A DNA stretch of 64,000 nt from Thalassomonas actiniarum (GTDB taxonomy: Bacteria; Pseudomonadota; Gammaproteobacteria; Enterobacterales; Alteromonadaceae): NCBI RefSeq assembly GCF_000948975.2, contig NZ_CP059736.1, positions 62,001 to 126,000 of the forward strand. The letters are read 5' to 3'. The notes under the pieces were generated by a model. That model did not search any database. It saw nothing but the letters and a program-made list of their open reading frames with translations, and had not been told where the DNA came from. The translations under genes and the position numbers were made by a program. Shown piece after piece: positions 52,697 through 61,429 of the stretch. The stretch's first letter is position 1. Every line of letters begins with the position of its first letter.

Positions 52697-53347
52697 ATGA
52701 ATTGGCAGCGAGCAAGAACAGACGAAAAGAAGAATGAGAGAAAAGAAGCTATTTATGACGCGGCTTTGGCTCTGTTTAAAGAAAAAGGCTATGAAAAAGT
52801 TAGTTTCAACAAAATCGCTTCAGAGGCGGGTTTTACCAAGTCCAATATGTATCGGTACTTTAGCTCTAAAGAAGAAATTTTTTTGAATATCTTTGCAAGC
52901 CTTTTTGAAGCTTGGTTTGAGGACATTAGTCAGCGACTTAAAAAGCTCAATCAAGACGTGGAAGTTGAGCTTTTTGCAGAAAATTGGGTTGCGTCAAATA
53001 TGTCTCATCCGCAATTTCTGGATCTGACACCGATACTTTTTTTGTCGCTCGAAAGCAATAGTTCTTACGAGCAGTTGCTGGAGTTCAAGCAACTTTCAAT
53101 GAACTTACTTTATCAACTAGCTATTGAGATCGCCAGGGTATATCCGAACATCCAAGGTGAAAAGGCATTTCAGTTTTTAACGCTGAGTTTTGCCGCGACC
53201 GCTAATTATTGGGCGGCTGAATCCCACCAAAATGAGGCGCTGAATAAAATCTATCAACTCGAACCGTTTAAAGAGCTCAAACCAAACTTTGAAAAGAGCC
53301 TGAAGGCATCAGTTGAGGTAATTATTAAAGGATTGCAAGCCGTTTAG
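52697..53347 (+). CDS. TetR/AcrR-family regulator
   Basis: This 216-residue regulator has a TetR HTH (about 14-60: RKEAIYDAALALFKEKGYEKVSFN, KIASEAGFTKSNMYRYFSSKEEIF) and a helical ligand-binding domain with a WVASNMSHPQFLDLTPILF segment, similar to the group annotated with TetR_C_7-like domains. ATG 52697 is used because it places the HTH at the usual distance; the frame opens at 52688. It is co-transcribed with the SRPBCC gene 76 bases downstream, from a promoter containing two matching operators, so it probably represses its own operon. Confidence 0.87.
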   Translation: MNWQRARTDEKKNERKEAIYDAALALFKEKGYEKVSFNKIASEAGFTKSNMYRYFSSKEEIFLNIFASLFEAWFEDISQRLKKLNQDVEVELFAENWVASNMSHPQFLDLTPILFLSLESNSSYEQLLEFKQLSMNLLYQLAIEIARVYPNIQGEKAFQFLTLSFAATANYWAAESHQNEALNKIYQLEPFKELKPNFEKSLKASVEVIIKGLQAV

Positions 53348-53423
53348 GAAAAACAAATATAACGCTAACCGCTACTCCAAAGCAGCGGCTAGAAAAGCAT
53401 TAATTTGAAATAAGGTATTTTTT

Positions 53424-53930
53424 ATGTCACATCACATTGAACAGACAATAAAAGTTAAGGTCCCGGCAGCGAAAATTTGGCAAGTCATGGGAGATTTCAG
53501 CAGCGTTGAAAAATTCGCTACAACAATAAAAACATCTCCAATAGTAAATGGTATTAATTCAGGGTTGGGAGCAAAGCGCTTATGTACTTTTAATGATGGC
53601 TCAAGCCTGGTTGAAGAAATTATTGAGTTCCAGGAAGGACAGGGGTTCAGAATGGAGCTTTCTGAGTTTTCGTTACCGTTAAAAAATATGTATGCCGAAA
53701 TGCGTGTGAAAGAGATCGATGCCAACAGCAGCGAGCTCTACATGTCATCTGATTTTGTGGTGAAAGCGGGGCCATTGGGGTGGTTAATGGGGTTTTTAGT
53801 TATGGGACCAATGATGAAGGGCGTTTTCAAAAAGTTAATGAGTGGTTTAGCATATCACGCCGTAACTGGAGAGCGCATTGGCGAAAAATTACCGCCGAAC
53901 GAAGAGCTAGCTAAAATAATGCTTAATTAG
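53424..53930 (+). CDS. SRPBCC-family (polyketide cyclase-like) protein
   Basis: This 168-residue protein fits the SRPBCC fold (polyketide_cyc2 type): IEQTIKVKVPAAKIWQVMGDFSSVEKF, then GAKRLCTFNDGSSLVEEIIEFQEGQGFRME (in part), and a C-terminal helix VFKKLMSGLAYHAVTGE. It should bind a hydrophobic small molecule in a central cavity. It is cytoplasmic, without a signal peptide. It is downstream of a TetR regulator in one operon and followed by a good terminator. Substrate unknown. Confidence 0.8.
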   Translation: MSHHIEQTIKVKVPAAKIWQVMGDFSSVEKFATTIKTSPIVNGINSGLGAKRLCTFNDGSSLVEEIIEFQEGQGFRMELSEFSLPLKNMYAEMRVKEIDANSSELYMSSDFVVKAGPLGWLMGFLVMGPMMKGVFKKLMSGLAYHAVTGERIGEKLPPNEELAKIMLN

Positions 53931-54007
53931 TTTATCATTAAACGAACTTGGCTCTAAGGGCCGAATTGTCGCAAGATTCCAAAGAAGCAGATGCCTTATA
54001 TAAGAGA

Positions 54008-54056
54008 AAAATGATAGCGGCTCAGAAATATAGTCGCCGGCTATCATTTTTTCTTT
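54008..54056 (+). terminator. Terminator of tetR-SRPBCC operon
   Basis: AAAATGATAGC pairs with GCTATCATTTT, followed by TTCTTTAATATT. The stem continues through CGGC/GCCG. It lies 75 bases after the SRPBCC stop. Confidence 0.75.
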
Positions 54057-54130
54057 AATATTCGGGTTACTCCAGGTCATTAAACACCTAACGTTCGCAT
54101 AAACTTCGGCATAGGTTGAATTGAGGATGT

Positions 54131-54688
54131 TTATTGTTTTGTATTGTTTTTCAAGAAGTTGATAATTGATTTTGTCGTTGACTCAATTGATGCCACTTCT
54201 TGAATGATAAGGTCGCTATCTTCACGAACTTGATTGGTTGATTCTATATATATGTCTCGAAAATGATCGTCATACATGGATAAATACCTGGGAATCGTAT
54301 TTAATGAATCACCGGAGGCATGTTTAATATGTCGCATAATTACACGGGACAGACAAACTTCCATAGGCAGATCTAGTAAAACCACGTAATCTATCAATGA
54401 AGCAATTGAATCTCTGCACCTGCCAAATGGCTCTTCGATAAAAATAAATGCGTTATTGCTCTTGGCTTTTAAATGACGAAGTGAATTGACAAATTTCGGA
54501 GTTTTGATCTCTGCTACATCAGCACCATGCTTAAACCATAGCTTCATATCATTTGGATAAGTATTTTCATCCGTATGATCATCAAAAAGTAAATACGGGC
54601 AAGAAAACTCTTTAGCCAATTGTTTAATTACCGACGTTTTACCACAACCAGAAACACCGCTTATTGCTATTACTTTCACTTTATCCAT
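54131..54688 (-). CDS. P-loop NTPase, nucleoside/uridine kinase-like
   Basis: This 185-residue protein has Walker A ISGVSGCGKTS (about 9-19), a lid-like region with FDDHTDENTYP, and a Walker B-like region IDYVVLLDLP (about 98-107). CLSRVIMRHIKH follows, as in adenylate/uridine/shikimate kinase-like small kinases. Substrate could be a nucleoside or small molecule. It is cytoplasmic and monocistronic. The AUG has no strong ribosome-binding site (TTATACACTAAATATATAA precedes it). Confidence 0.75.
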   Translation of the reverse strand: MDKVKVIAISGVSGCGKTSVIKQLAKEFSCPYLLFDDHTDENTYPNDMKLWFKHGADVAEIKTPKFVNSLRHLKAKSNNAFIFIEEPFGRCRDSIASLIDYVVLLDLPMEVCLSRVIMRHIKHASGDSLNTIPRYLSMYDDHFRDIYIESTNQVREDSDLIIQEVASIESTTKSIINFLKNNTKQ

Positions 54689-54964
54689 ATTTATATATTT
54701 AGTGTATAACCCCTTAAAAATAGGAATGTTACTGCGCTTTTCCCGCTACGGCCAGCTGTAATACTTCCTTATTATTTTACTGGTTAGCTGCTTAGCCACC
54801 TGAGGATTTCGAAAATGTATTTTTCTGTTTGAATATTTTGGCCGCAGCGGCACTTTCCCCGTTTATAAACTCTGTTTTTGTAAAGCGTCCATTGATAATG
54901 GCACTGTGTTCAAAGCGCTTTTAGGTTGGATCAAATTTTAATCGCAAGATCAGCTGTCTCTGGA

Positions 54965-56305
54965 TTATTCCGCTCGTGGTATTTTTAACGTTTGTCCAAT
55001 TCTGATGGTATTTGAAGTGAGATTATTTATTCTTTTCAAATGCCCGACAGAAACCTTATAGCGATGCGCGACAACAGACAGTGATTCGCCTCGGTTGACT
55101 TTATGTACCCTCACGCTATTGGCAGCTAACAAAGTACCTTCAGACGGGCTACGGCTAAAATAACTATCTACCGCCGTATATATTGCTTTTGCTAACTTTT
55201 GTTGGTGGGCAGAACTGTTGAGATTCTTTTCATCTTTCGGATTAGAAATAAAACCGGTTTCGATTAATACCGATGGAATATCGGGTGCCTTAAGTACAGC
55301 CAAGCTTAATCCTTCCGGCTTTTTTTTATGAAGCTTAGTCACTTTTTTCAATTGCTTAAGAACATGTGTAGCAAATTCATAACTGCTTTTCATGGTATGT
55401 TCTTTTTTCATGTCCGCCAGGGTAATCGCCAGGTTTTTATCTTTGGTTTTTTTTATCGTCTCTCCTGCGCCCCCCAACAGCTCAGACTCTTTTTGACGAT
55501 TGGCAATCAAACGGGCAAACTCAGAATTTGCCCTTCGTGGCGATTGTACTAATACCGAAGCGCCACTGGGTTTTGGCGAAGTAAATGCGTCAGCATGGAT
55601 AGAAATTAATAAGTCGGCTTTATGCTTACGTGCTAATTTGGGTTTACGGTTATGAGCGACATAATAATCACCTTGACGGATCATCACCGCTTTCATGCCC
55701 GGATGGTTATTTATCAGTTTTGCTAACTTTTTCGCTATTTTTAAGGTGACACGTTTTTCATAACTGCCGTTGGCGCCTATAGAGCCCGGGTCATCTCCCC
55801 CATGGCCAGCAACTATGGCCACAACAATATCGCGATTGGTGTCAGCACTTTTATTGCTAACGACTTTACTGTCACGATTCTTATCATATAAATCGACAAC
55901 CAGACGATTTCCATATTGGCCTATGGGCGCTAATGGAAAGACGGTTAATTGATAGTTATCTGCAAGCTCTAAAACGATACGTGTTGAATTTTTATTTTTT
56001 GGCTTACTCTTGCGTATTTTTTTTATTCGACGATCATCCTTAACCAGGTTCTGGAAGGAAATTAGTGAATTACTATCTTTAAAATCAATAACTAAGCGTT
56101 GCGGGGAAGATAGACTGAAATATTTATAATCAGGTTTTTTACTTAAGTCGAAAACCACACGGGTATTTTCCGGAGCAGGCCATACACGTATACCGTTAAT
56201 GCTATTAGCTGCATGAACCTGGATAGAAATACACAGAGCAAAAAAGACGGCCAGTTGTTTCAGGGCATAACTAAAATTTATTTTGTTTTTGTAATTTGTA
56301 ATCAA
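54965..56305 (-). CDS. N-acetylmuramoyl-L-alanine amidase with AMIN and LysM domains
   Basis: This 446-residue periplasmic enzyme has a signal peptide (cleavage near QVHAANS) and an AMIN domain (about 35-135, INGIRVWPAPENTRVVFDLS, LVIDFKDS) for septal localisation. The Amidase_3 zinc domain (about 158-385) has His in VAGHGGDDPGSIG, catalytic/zinc Glu in GSYEKRVTL, His in SIHADAFTSP and Glu in VLIETGFISN. A C-terminal LysM (about 400-444, HKVNRGESLSVVAHRYKVSVGHLKRIN) completes it. It cleaves the peptide from muramic acid in peptidoglycan during cell separation, like AmiB/AmiC. It is normally activated by EnvC or NlpD. A small hypothetical gene follows upstream on the same strand; the two may be co-transcribed. 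Confidence 0.9.
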   Translation of the reverse strand: MITNYKNKINFSYALKQLAVFFALCISIQVHAANSINGIRVWPAPENTRVVFDLSKKPDYKYFSLSSPQRLVIDFKDSNSLISFQNLVKDDRRIKKIRKSKPKNKNSTRIVLELADNYQLTVFPLAPIGQYGNRLVVDLYDKNRDSKVVSNKSADTNRDIVVAIVAGHGGDDPGSIGANGSYEKRVTLKIAKKLAKLINNHPGMKAVMIRQGDYYVAHNRKPKLARKHKADLLISIHADAFTSPKPSGASVLVQSPRRANSEFARLIANRQKESELLGGAGETIKKTKDKNLAITLADMKKEHTMKSSYEFATHVLKQLKKVTKLHKKKPEGLSLAVLKAPDIPSVLIETGFISNPKDEKNLNSSAHQQKLAKAIYTAVDSYFSRSPSEGTLLAANSVRVHKVNRGESLSVVAHRYKVSVGHLKRINNLTSNTIRIGQTLKIPRAE

Positions 56306-56325
56306 CTTATTCCCTTAAATAAACA

Positions 56326-56793
56326 TCAAAGTATAAGCGGCTTGGGTAGCGCTACTTCTCTTAAATTAGGTCGCTTATTTTCTAGTAGTGATGTTAATTC
56401 AAACCGCTTGAAATTACCGCAAAATACTAAAGAAGTCTTTTCCTTGTTTAGTGCATTGTAACCGCCAACAATTAAAGCTTTATCTATAAGTGATTTATTA
56501 AGGGTCAACATTGCTGAATAATAATCACCAATATAGCGGTCAGTTTCCAGATAATACAGTTCTATTTGAAAGAGTTCTGGAACATATGACGTTATGCCAT
56601 TTAAAAAGAAATCTGTTTCCTTGATATCTTTGACAGGAAAATAGACTTCGTATGTCTTCATGTTTTTTCCTGCACCATTTTCAATTTCAACGGCAAAAGG
56701 AAGAAACGCTTTTTCTGTCAGCTCTCCACAAGCAAATACGTGCATTGCAAAGAAATATAAAATGAATACTGCAAATTTCAAATTATTCTCCAA
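56326..56793 (-). CDS. Exported hypothetical protein
   Basis: This 155-residue protein has a signal peptide (about 1-21, ...AVFILYFFAMHVFACGE), possibly a lipobox (FAC). A beta-rich mature part contains VEIENGAGKNMKTYEVYFPVKDIKETDFFL (in part) and a Cys in LVFCGNFKRF. No family was recognised. It is separated by 20 bases from the amidase gene downstream, so they are likely one operon, suggesting an envelope role. A disulfide between the two cysteines is possible. Confidence 0.6.
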   Translation of the reverse strand: MENNLKFAVFILYFFAMHVFACGELTEKAFLPFAVEIENGAGKNMKTYEVYFPVKDIKETDFFLNGITSYVPELFQIELYYLETDRYIGDYYSAMLTLNKSLIDKALIVGGYNALNKEKTSLVFCGNFKRFELTSLLENKRPNLREVALPKPLIL

Positions 56794-56845
56794 AATGTAT
56801 ATGAATGATAAGGGCTTGCCAGCTAGTTACCGCATTAGGTTACAA

Positions 56846-57010
56846 TTATTGCTTGCCTGCCATATGGAGTAAAAATAATGCGAAACCACCGAATAAAATA
56901 AGACCAACGACAACCATGATCGTTAACGTCTTCGATTCTCGCATAGAGTCTGTCAATTCTTTAGCTGGAGACAAGCCTAAAGCAATTAGGACATTTTCAA
57001 TAATACTCAA
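56846..57010 (-). CDS. 54-residue single-span membrane protein
   Basis: A minus-strand frame starting at TTG 57010 has a very good ribosome-binding site (GGAAGGTTAATT). It encodes an amphipathic N-terminal helix (SIIENVLIALGLSPAKELTDS, in part), a basic patch (MRESKTL) and one transmembrane helix (about 31-49, IMVVVGLILFGGFALFLLHM, in part), ending AGKQ. It lies 52 bases upstream of the exported hypothetical gene. The strong site and membrane segment argue that it is real. No family recognised. Confidence 0.5.
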   Translation of the reverse strand: MSIIENVLIALGLSPAKELTDSMRESKTLTIMVVVGLILFGGFALFLLHMAGKQ

Positions 57011-57130
57011 AATTAACCTTCCTATTTATTGGCTAACGGTTAATTGCTGCGAAGAGCGCAGCGATTCTGATGGTTGAGCTTGTCAGCGGTACTCCCCCTG
57101 GACAGCTATTAAGGTTTTTACCAGATAAAT

Positions 57131-57850
57131 TTACCAGGGAATAACGGTCTGAGTTTCAGAGTCAATAAAGCTGGCAGATGAAAATTCACCGGACTTGAAT
57201 TTTTCTGCAACAGCGGCAATATTTTGCGCAGAAGTTTCCGTGCTGATCCCTTGAAACCCGGATAAACGTGTTTTAACTGATCCCGGATGTACTAAACCTA
57301 AAGTGATCTTGCGATCGATAAACTCCGGTGAAATCGCCAGACGCCTTACGACACTGTTCAATGCTGCCTTACTCGCGCCATAAAGTACGGAATCTGGAGA
57401 ATCATTGAGCTCAATACTAGCCAAATGGCTGGTGATCATAACAATTAAAGGATTGGGCGAAGCTTCAAGAAAAGGAAACAGGGTTTTACTTAACAAAACC
57501 GGTGCAATGGTATTAGCCTGGAAAACATCTGACCACTCATTCATATTCATTTTATCAAATTTTGCCCCTTCAGACGCATCGCCTAGCGCAGCATTATTCA
57601 CTAAAATATCAAGACTTTTGGCAGGGAAAACTTCGGCTATTCTTTCTATTTGTCTTGAGTCGTTGAGCGTTAAAGCTATAACATTTTCGGGGTTACCACC
57701 AAAACTTAACATTTGCTCACGCATTGATGTCAATTGCTCATCTCTACATGTGCAAATCACCTCACACCCCAGAGAAATATAATGTTTTGTCAATGCCAGA
57801 CCAATACCTCGGTTAGCCCCCGTTATTAATACTGTAAGCTTTCTGCTCAT
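57131..57850 (-). CDS. Short-chain dehydrogenase/reductase
   Basis: This 239-residue SDR has the NAD(P)-binding motif TGANRGIGLAL (about 10-20), NNAALGD (about 86-92), the catalytic Ser in IVMITSHLASIEL and the Tyr-x-x-x-Lys pair in LYGASKAALN (about 154-158). GLVHPGSVKTRLS is typical of the C-terminal loop. It is of the cytoplasmic, bacterial SDR subfamily related to sepiapterin reductase/YciK-like enzymes. Substrate unknown. No neighbour clearly shares its pathway. The ATG is preceded by AGAGGTAAATT. Confidence 0.88.
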   Translation of the reverse strand: MSRKLTVLITGANRGIGLALTKHYISLGCEVICTCRDEQLTSMREQMLSFGGNPENVIALTLNDSRQIERIAEVFPAKSLDILVNNAALGDASEGAKFDKMNMNEWSDVFQANTIAPVLLSKTLFPFLEASPNPLIVMITSHLASIELNDSPDSVLYGASKAALNSVVRRLAISPEFIDRKITLGLVHPGSVKTRLSGFQGISTETSAQNIAAVAEKFKSGEFSSASFIDSETQTVIPW

Positions 57851-57907
57851 AATTTACCTCTTTGTACTGACGCTGATATCGCAATAAGTTTCAGAGTATT
57901 TGTCTTG

Positions 57908-58095
57908 TTAGATATTCAAATACACAAAAGCACCCAGTGCAGCGATAACCAAAACATAAAAAAGATTGCGTTTATTTTATTACTGGTTTTCTGGCTCAAT
58001 AACTCATGAATAATTTCATCTTCGGGCACCGCTTTTAGAGCTTTTAATGTTGCGCCTTTTTGACCATATTCTGGCTTTAAAGAAATTTCCTTTTT
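57908..58095 (-). pseudogene. Decayed small membrane-protein gene
   Basis: A minus-strand frame (KEISLKPEYGQKGATLKALK, then VPEDEIIHELLSQKTSNKI) is followed, after an apparent one-base deletion near 57978, by the frame KRNLFYVLVIAALGAFVYLNI ending at 57908, a good transmembrane helix. The first frame alone ends in a less plausible tail, and no start codon is in good position. It is probably a decayed gene of a small tail-anchored protein. Confidence 0.35.
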
Positions 58096-58376
58096 TAAAT
58101 AAATCTTGAGAAGTCAACTATGCTCCCTAAATTCCTAACTATTGAGCATTTCATAAAATGTAAAATATACACTTTATACTCCTATATCAATCCATCTGCT
58201 GATATTTCTAATATTAAGAAAATGAACGGGATACGATATTTTTCCGTCTAACAATACTTTTATTTAAATATTTTTCGTAGGGATTATCACTATTGATATG
58301 AATGCGGTGCCTTGTGGGGATAAATTCGTGTTCGCTTGGTATAGAGTGTCATTGATTCATATGTTCACTTTTGTGA
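58096..58376. other. AT-rich intergenic region
   Basis: About 280 bases with no ORF, repeat or terminator recognised, between the decayed membrane-protein gene and the end of the phosphonate operon. Confidence 0.35.
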
Positions 58377-59069
58377 TTAATTACTTTGTACCCGCATTTC
58401 AATAGCGCTATGCAGCCAATATTCAATATTGTAATCCACTAGCTCTTGTTGCTCGTTGAAGCGTTTTCTTATGATTTTTAAGCAGGCGGCGCCGCCGTTT
58501 AAGTTAAGCTGCTCGGCTTTATTATCGGGCAGGGCGGTGACGATAATGTCACTTTGCTCGTGGCTGACTTTGACTTGATAATCATCCTGAAAAATGGTGG
58601 TGATCGAGCTGTCCAGGGCTTTTTCAGTCAGGCCGGGAAACTGCTGCACCGGACAATAAATTTCTTCAACCATTACCGGACGATCATCGAGATAGCGGAT
58701 ACGGTATATTTCATAAAAATCGCTTTGCTTATCGAGGGTAAAGGCCTGACAAATCTCATTGCTGGCCCGGGTTTGCTTGCAGGTTAGCAATTCTGTTTTC
58801 GCTTTGAGCCCCTGGTTTTTTGCCAATTGATAAAAGTTAACTTTTTGAATGGGATCCCACAACAGGCGCTTCGGGCATAAAAACCATCCGATGCGGTTTT
58901 GCCGGTAGATCACCCCCTCGGCTTCAAGGCGCATTAAGGCCTCGCGTACCGTTACCCGGGTGGAATTAAACTGCTGTTGCAGTTGTCTTTCCGAGGGGAG
59001 TTTTCCCGGAGTATCACTTGAAAAAGTCAGGTCGGCTAAGGCCTCTTTAATCGTTTGGTATAATGACAT
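58377..59069 (-). CDS. phnR: GntR-family (UTRA) regulator of phosphonate operon
   Basis: The 230-residue regulator has a GntR winged helix (about 3-65: LPSERQLQQQFNSTRVTVREALMRLEAEGVIYR in parts) and a UTRA ligand domain (about 85-228), as in PhnF/PhnR regulators of phosphonate genes. The gene symbol is given by position in a phnX operon and by family, not by a specific test. ATG 59069 is one base after the FAD-oxidase stop (TAG-C-ATG), so it is translationally coupled. It probably senses 2-aminoethylphosphonate or a related compound and represses the operon. Confidence 0.8.
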   Translation of the reverse strand: MSLYQTIKEALADLTFSSDTPGKLPSERQLQQQFNSTRVTVREALMRLEAEGVIYRQNRIGWFLCPKRLLWDPIQKVNFYQLAKNQGLKAKTELLTCKQTRASNEICQAFTLDKQSDFYEIYRIRYLDDRPVMVEEIYCPVQQFPGLTEKALDSSITTIFQDDYQVKVSHEQSDIIVTALPDNKAEQLNLNGGAACLKIIRKRFNEQQELVDYNIEYWLHSAIEMRVQSN

Positions 59070-59070
59070 G

Positions 59071-60468
59071 CTAATTATTCTTATCTGCTTTGCCGGCACT
59101 GGCGGCAAGTTTGGTCAGCTGGCAGTCTAACCAGTATGGCGGTTGTTCCTGATCTTCCATATGCTCTTTGCGCTTTACTGCTGCTTTGACCATATTGGCT
59201 CCTAAGCTTCTTACCGGCTCGGGAGGGAAATGTGCCAACGGGCCCCGGGCCATAGGCGAGCGGGAGTTGTTATTTTTCAAGTCTAACACTAAAGAACTTA
59301 AGAAATCACCACCTAAAAAGCTTTGTACCACGCCGTTGCCGGAATAACCTAAGCCATAGAAAATGTTAGGGTTATCCTTTAGCGCGCCAAAAAAGGGCAA
59401 GCCGGTGGCGGAGCGATCCGAAGCGCCGGTCCAGTTGCGGGCAAACTTTGCCGGCAATTCAGGGAAAAATGAGCTAAAAGCCTGTTTTAATTGTCTTTGA
59501 TAACGCGAAGCTTGATTGAACAAGGGGCGCATCTTATTGCCGTAAGAAAAGTAATTACCGCCTTTGCCCAGCATCAAACGCCCCTCTGGCGTGGTGCGGT
59601 AGTAATGGACAAAAATTCGGCTGTCTGCCACCGCCATGCCATGATTAAGGCCTAGTGTCGCCAAAAGCTCCGGCATAGGCTCAGTGATCAGCATATCTGA
59701 AGACACCAATACTATGCTGCGCTTGAGCTCTTTAATTATTGCCGGGGTCCAGGCATTGGTGGCTAACACGCACTTCTTACAGCGGATGCTGCCAAAAGGG
59801 GTGCTTAATACAACAGGGTTAGATCTGTGTAGCTGAGTTAACGGGGTATGCTGGTATATTTTAACCCCCAAGGACAGCGCCACTTTTACCAGTCCCATTA
59901 CTAACTTGCCCGGGTGCAAACTGCCTGCTGCCGGGTTGAAGATAGCGTCGATATTTTTTGCTGAGCCGCCCATCAGTTGTTTGTGGTCATTTTTTTGCCA
60001 GCCGCTCACCCGGTTTTGCTGTAAAAAAGCGTATAAGTCGTTTAATTGCTTTACCTGGCAGGAGTTGGTGGCGGTGTATAAACTGCCGTCAATGCGAATA
60101 TCGGCATTTATGCCGTACTGCAGGCAGAAACGCCCGATGTCAAACACCGCCTGCTCGGAAAGTTTGATCAACCTTATCGCCTCTGCGTGACCATAGTGTT
60201 TTGCCAGCGAGGCATATTTGGTGGAAAAGGTCAGCATGCAGCCGCCGTTTCGCCCCGAGGCTCCCTGGCCGCAGCGGTCTTTTTCTATGATCACTACTTG
60301 GCTGTCGGGGGATTGCTGTTTGATTTTTATTGCTGTCCATAAACCGGTAAAACCGCCGCCGACGATGGCGATGTCGGCGGTGATATTGCCGTTAACGGCG
60401 GGCAAGTCAAATTCACCTTGTTCGGCTACGGCCTGATCAAACCAAAAAGGCTGAAAGACATTTGTCAT
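59071..60468 (-). CDS. FAD-dependent amine oxidase of phosphonate operon (DAO/PuuB-like)
   Basis: This 465-residue DAO-family flavoprotein has the dinucleotide motif IAIVGGGFTGLWTAIK (about 32-47), IIEKDRCGQGASGRNGG (about 60-76) and the C-terminal FAD segment NIFYGLGYSGNGVVQSFLGG. It is close in layout to PuuB (gamma-glutamylputrescine oxidase) and to the FAD oxidoreductases found in 2-aminoethylphosphonate clusters. From context it would oxidise an (N-substituted) aminoethylphosphonate to phosphonoacetaldehyde, the PhnX substrate, releasing amine and H2O2 or passing electrons on. GGAAG precedes the ATG. It lies 46 bases after phnX and is coupled to the GntR gene. Exact substrate is inferred. 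Confidence 0.8.
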   Translation of the reverse strand: MTNVFQPFWFDQAVAEQGEFDLPAVNGNITADIAIVGGGFTGLWTAIKIKQQSPDSQVVIIEKDRCGQGASGRNGGCMLTFSTKYASLAKHYGHAEAIRLIKLSEQAVFDIGRFCLQYGINADIRIDGSLYTATNSCQVKQLNDLYAFLQQNRVSGWQKNDHKQLMGGSAKNIDAIFNPAAGSLHPGKLVMGLVKVALSLGVKIYQHTPLTQLHRSNPVVLSTPFGSIRCKKCVLATNAWTPAIIKELKRSIVLVSSDMLITEPMPELLATLGLNHGMAVADSRIFVHYYRTTPEGRLMLGKGGNYFSYGNKMRPLFNQASRYQRQLKQAFSSFFPELPAKFARNWTGASDRSATGLPFFGALKDNPNIFYGLGYSGNGVVQSFLGGDFLSSLVLDLKNNNSRSPMARGPLAHFPPEPVRSLGANMVKAAVKRKEHMEDQEQPPYWLDCQLTKLAASAGKADKNN

Positions 60469-60514
60469 TTGCTTACTTCCCGAATGTTATTGCTTATGAT
60501 GTGCTGCAAAGCGC

Positions 60515-61324
60515 TTATGGGCGTTCGCCGCGGGCGCGTCTGGCCATGATTTCCTGTACCACTAAGGTGGCATCGGCGAGTGAGTCCACCACATAATGGG
60601 CGCCAGCCTGATATAAGGTGCTGTAGGCCTGGCTGATGAGTTCTGCCTGCTGATCCAGGGTTAATGCCTGCCATTCCTGCTCGGTTAAGCCGATGGCGTT
60701 ACCGGTCACGGCAATGCCGACACTCCACATACCGGCGGTTAAACCTTCGGTGATCCCCGGGGCGGAATCGTCAAATTTGATGCAGTTGGCGACATCTTTT
60801 ACCCCAAGTTCAATCACGTTTTGCAGCGCCATCCAGGGACCGGGGCGGGAGCCTGGGGCTAAATCATCGCTGGCGACATAGCTGTCGGGTTTGTAACCAA
60901 AATCGGCGGCGACCGGCACTAAAGCTTCCATGACTGCCCTGGGGTAGCCGGAGCAGGAGCCGATTTTAATGTTTTGGCTGGTCAGCCACTCAAGGGTTTC
61001 CAATACCCCGGCAATCGGCTCGGCATGTTCTACTACCTTGGCGATTTGCAGCGGCATAAAGGTTTTATAAATCTGATCTACGGTGTTATCCGTCATGCTC
61101 TGGCCGAACCGGGCACGCCAGCGGGCATCTACTTGGGGCAACAAACCTAAGGTTTTGATGTGATCCCATTTGCCCATGCCCATGGGAATACGGGCTTCGC
61201 TCAGGCTGATGTCGAAGTTGAACGCCTGTTTGAAGGCCTCGACAAAAATGCTGGTGGGGGCAACCGAGCCGTAGTCAACCACGGTACCGGCCCAATCTAA
61301 AATAACGGCTTCAATCTTGTTCAT
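60515..61324 (-). CDS. phnX: Phosphonoacetaldehyde hydrolase (phosphonatase)
   Basis: This 269-residue HAD-superfamily enzyme closely fits PhnX: the nucleophile motif [11 protein letters not shown] (Asp about 10), the cap domain with [17 protein letters not shown] carrying the Schiff-base Lys (about 51), IGSCSGYPR and [19 protein letters not shown] (acidic loop). It hydrolyses phosphonoacetaldehyde to acetaldehyde and phosphate. CAGGAG lies six bases before ATG 61324. It lies 105 bases after the TonB receptor gene and upstream of the FAD oxidase. Together they form a 2-aminoethylphosphonate-type catabolic operon. The PhnW transaminase normally paired with PhnX is not in the window. Confidence 0.93.
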   Translation of the reverse strand: MNKIEAVILDWAGTVVDYGSVAPTSIFVEAFKQAFNFDISLSEARIPMGMGKWDHIKTLGLLPQVDARWRARFGQSMTDNTVDQIYKTFMPLQIAKVVEHAEPIAGVLETLEWLTSQNIKIGSCSGYPRAVMEALVPVAADFGYKPDSYVASDDLAPGSRPGPWMALQNVIELGVKDVANCIKFDDSAPGITEGLTAGMWSVGIAVTGNAIGLTEQEWQALTLDQQAELISQAYSTLYQAGAHYVVDSLADATLVVQEIMARRARGERP

Positions 61325-61363
61325 GTTTACTCCTGGTAATCATCTGGAAAATTTGTCTGGGAA

Positions 61364-61410
61364 AATAACCGGCTCAACCATTTACAGGTAAAGGCAAAGC
61401 CGGTGTTATT
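61364..61410 (-). promoter_or_regulatory. Hairpin between TonB receptor and phnX
   Basis: AATAACCGGCT and AGCCGGtGTTATT form an 11-bp stem with one bulge and a loop of about 23 bases. It lies in the 105-bp gap. There is no T-run, so it may be an RNA-processing or attenuating hairpin that lowers phnX expression relative to the receptor. Confidence 0.45.
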
Positions 61411-61429
61411 GGTTAGAGTGAGGCAATGG

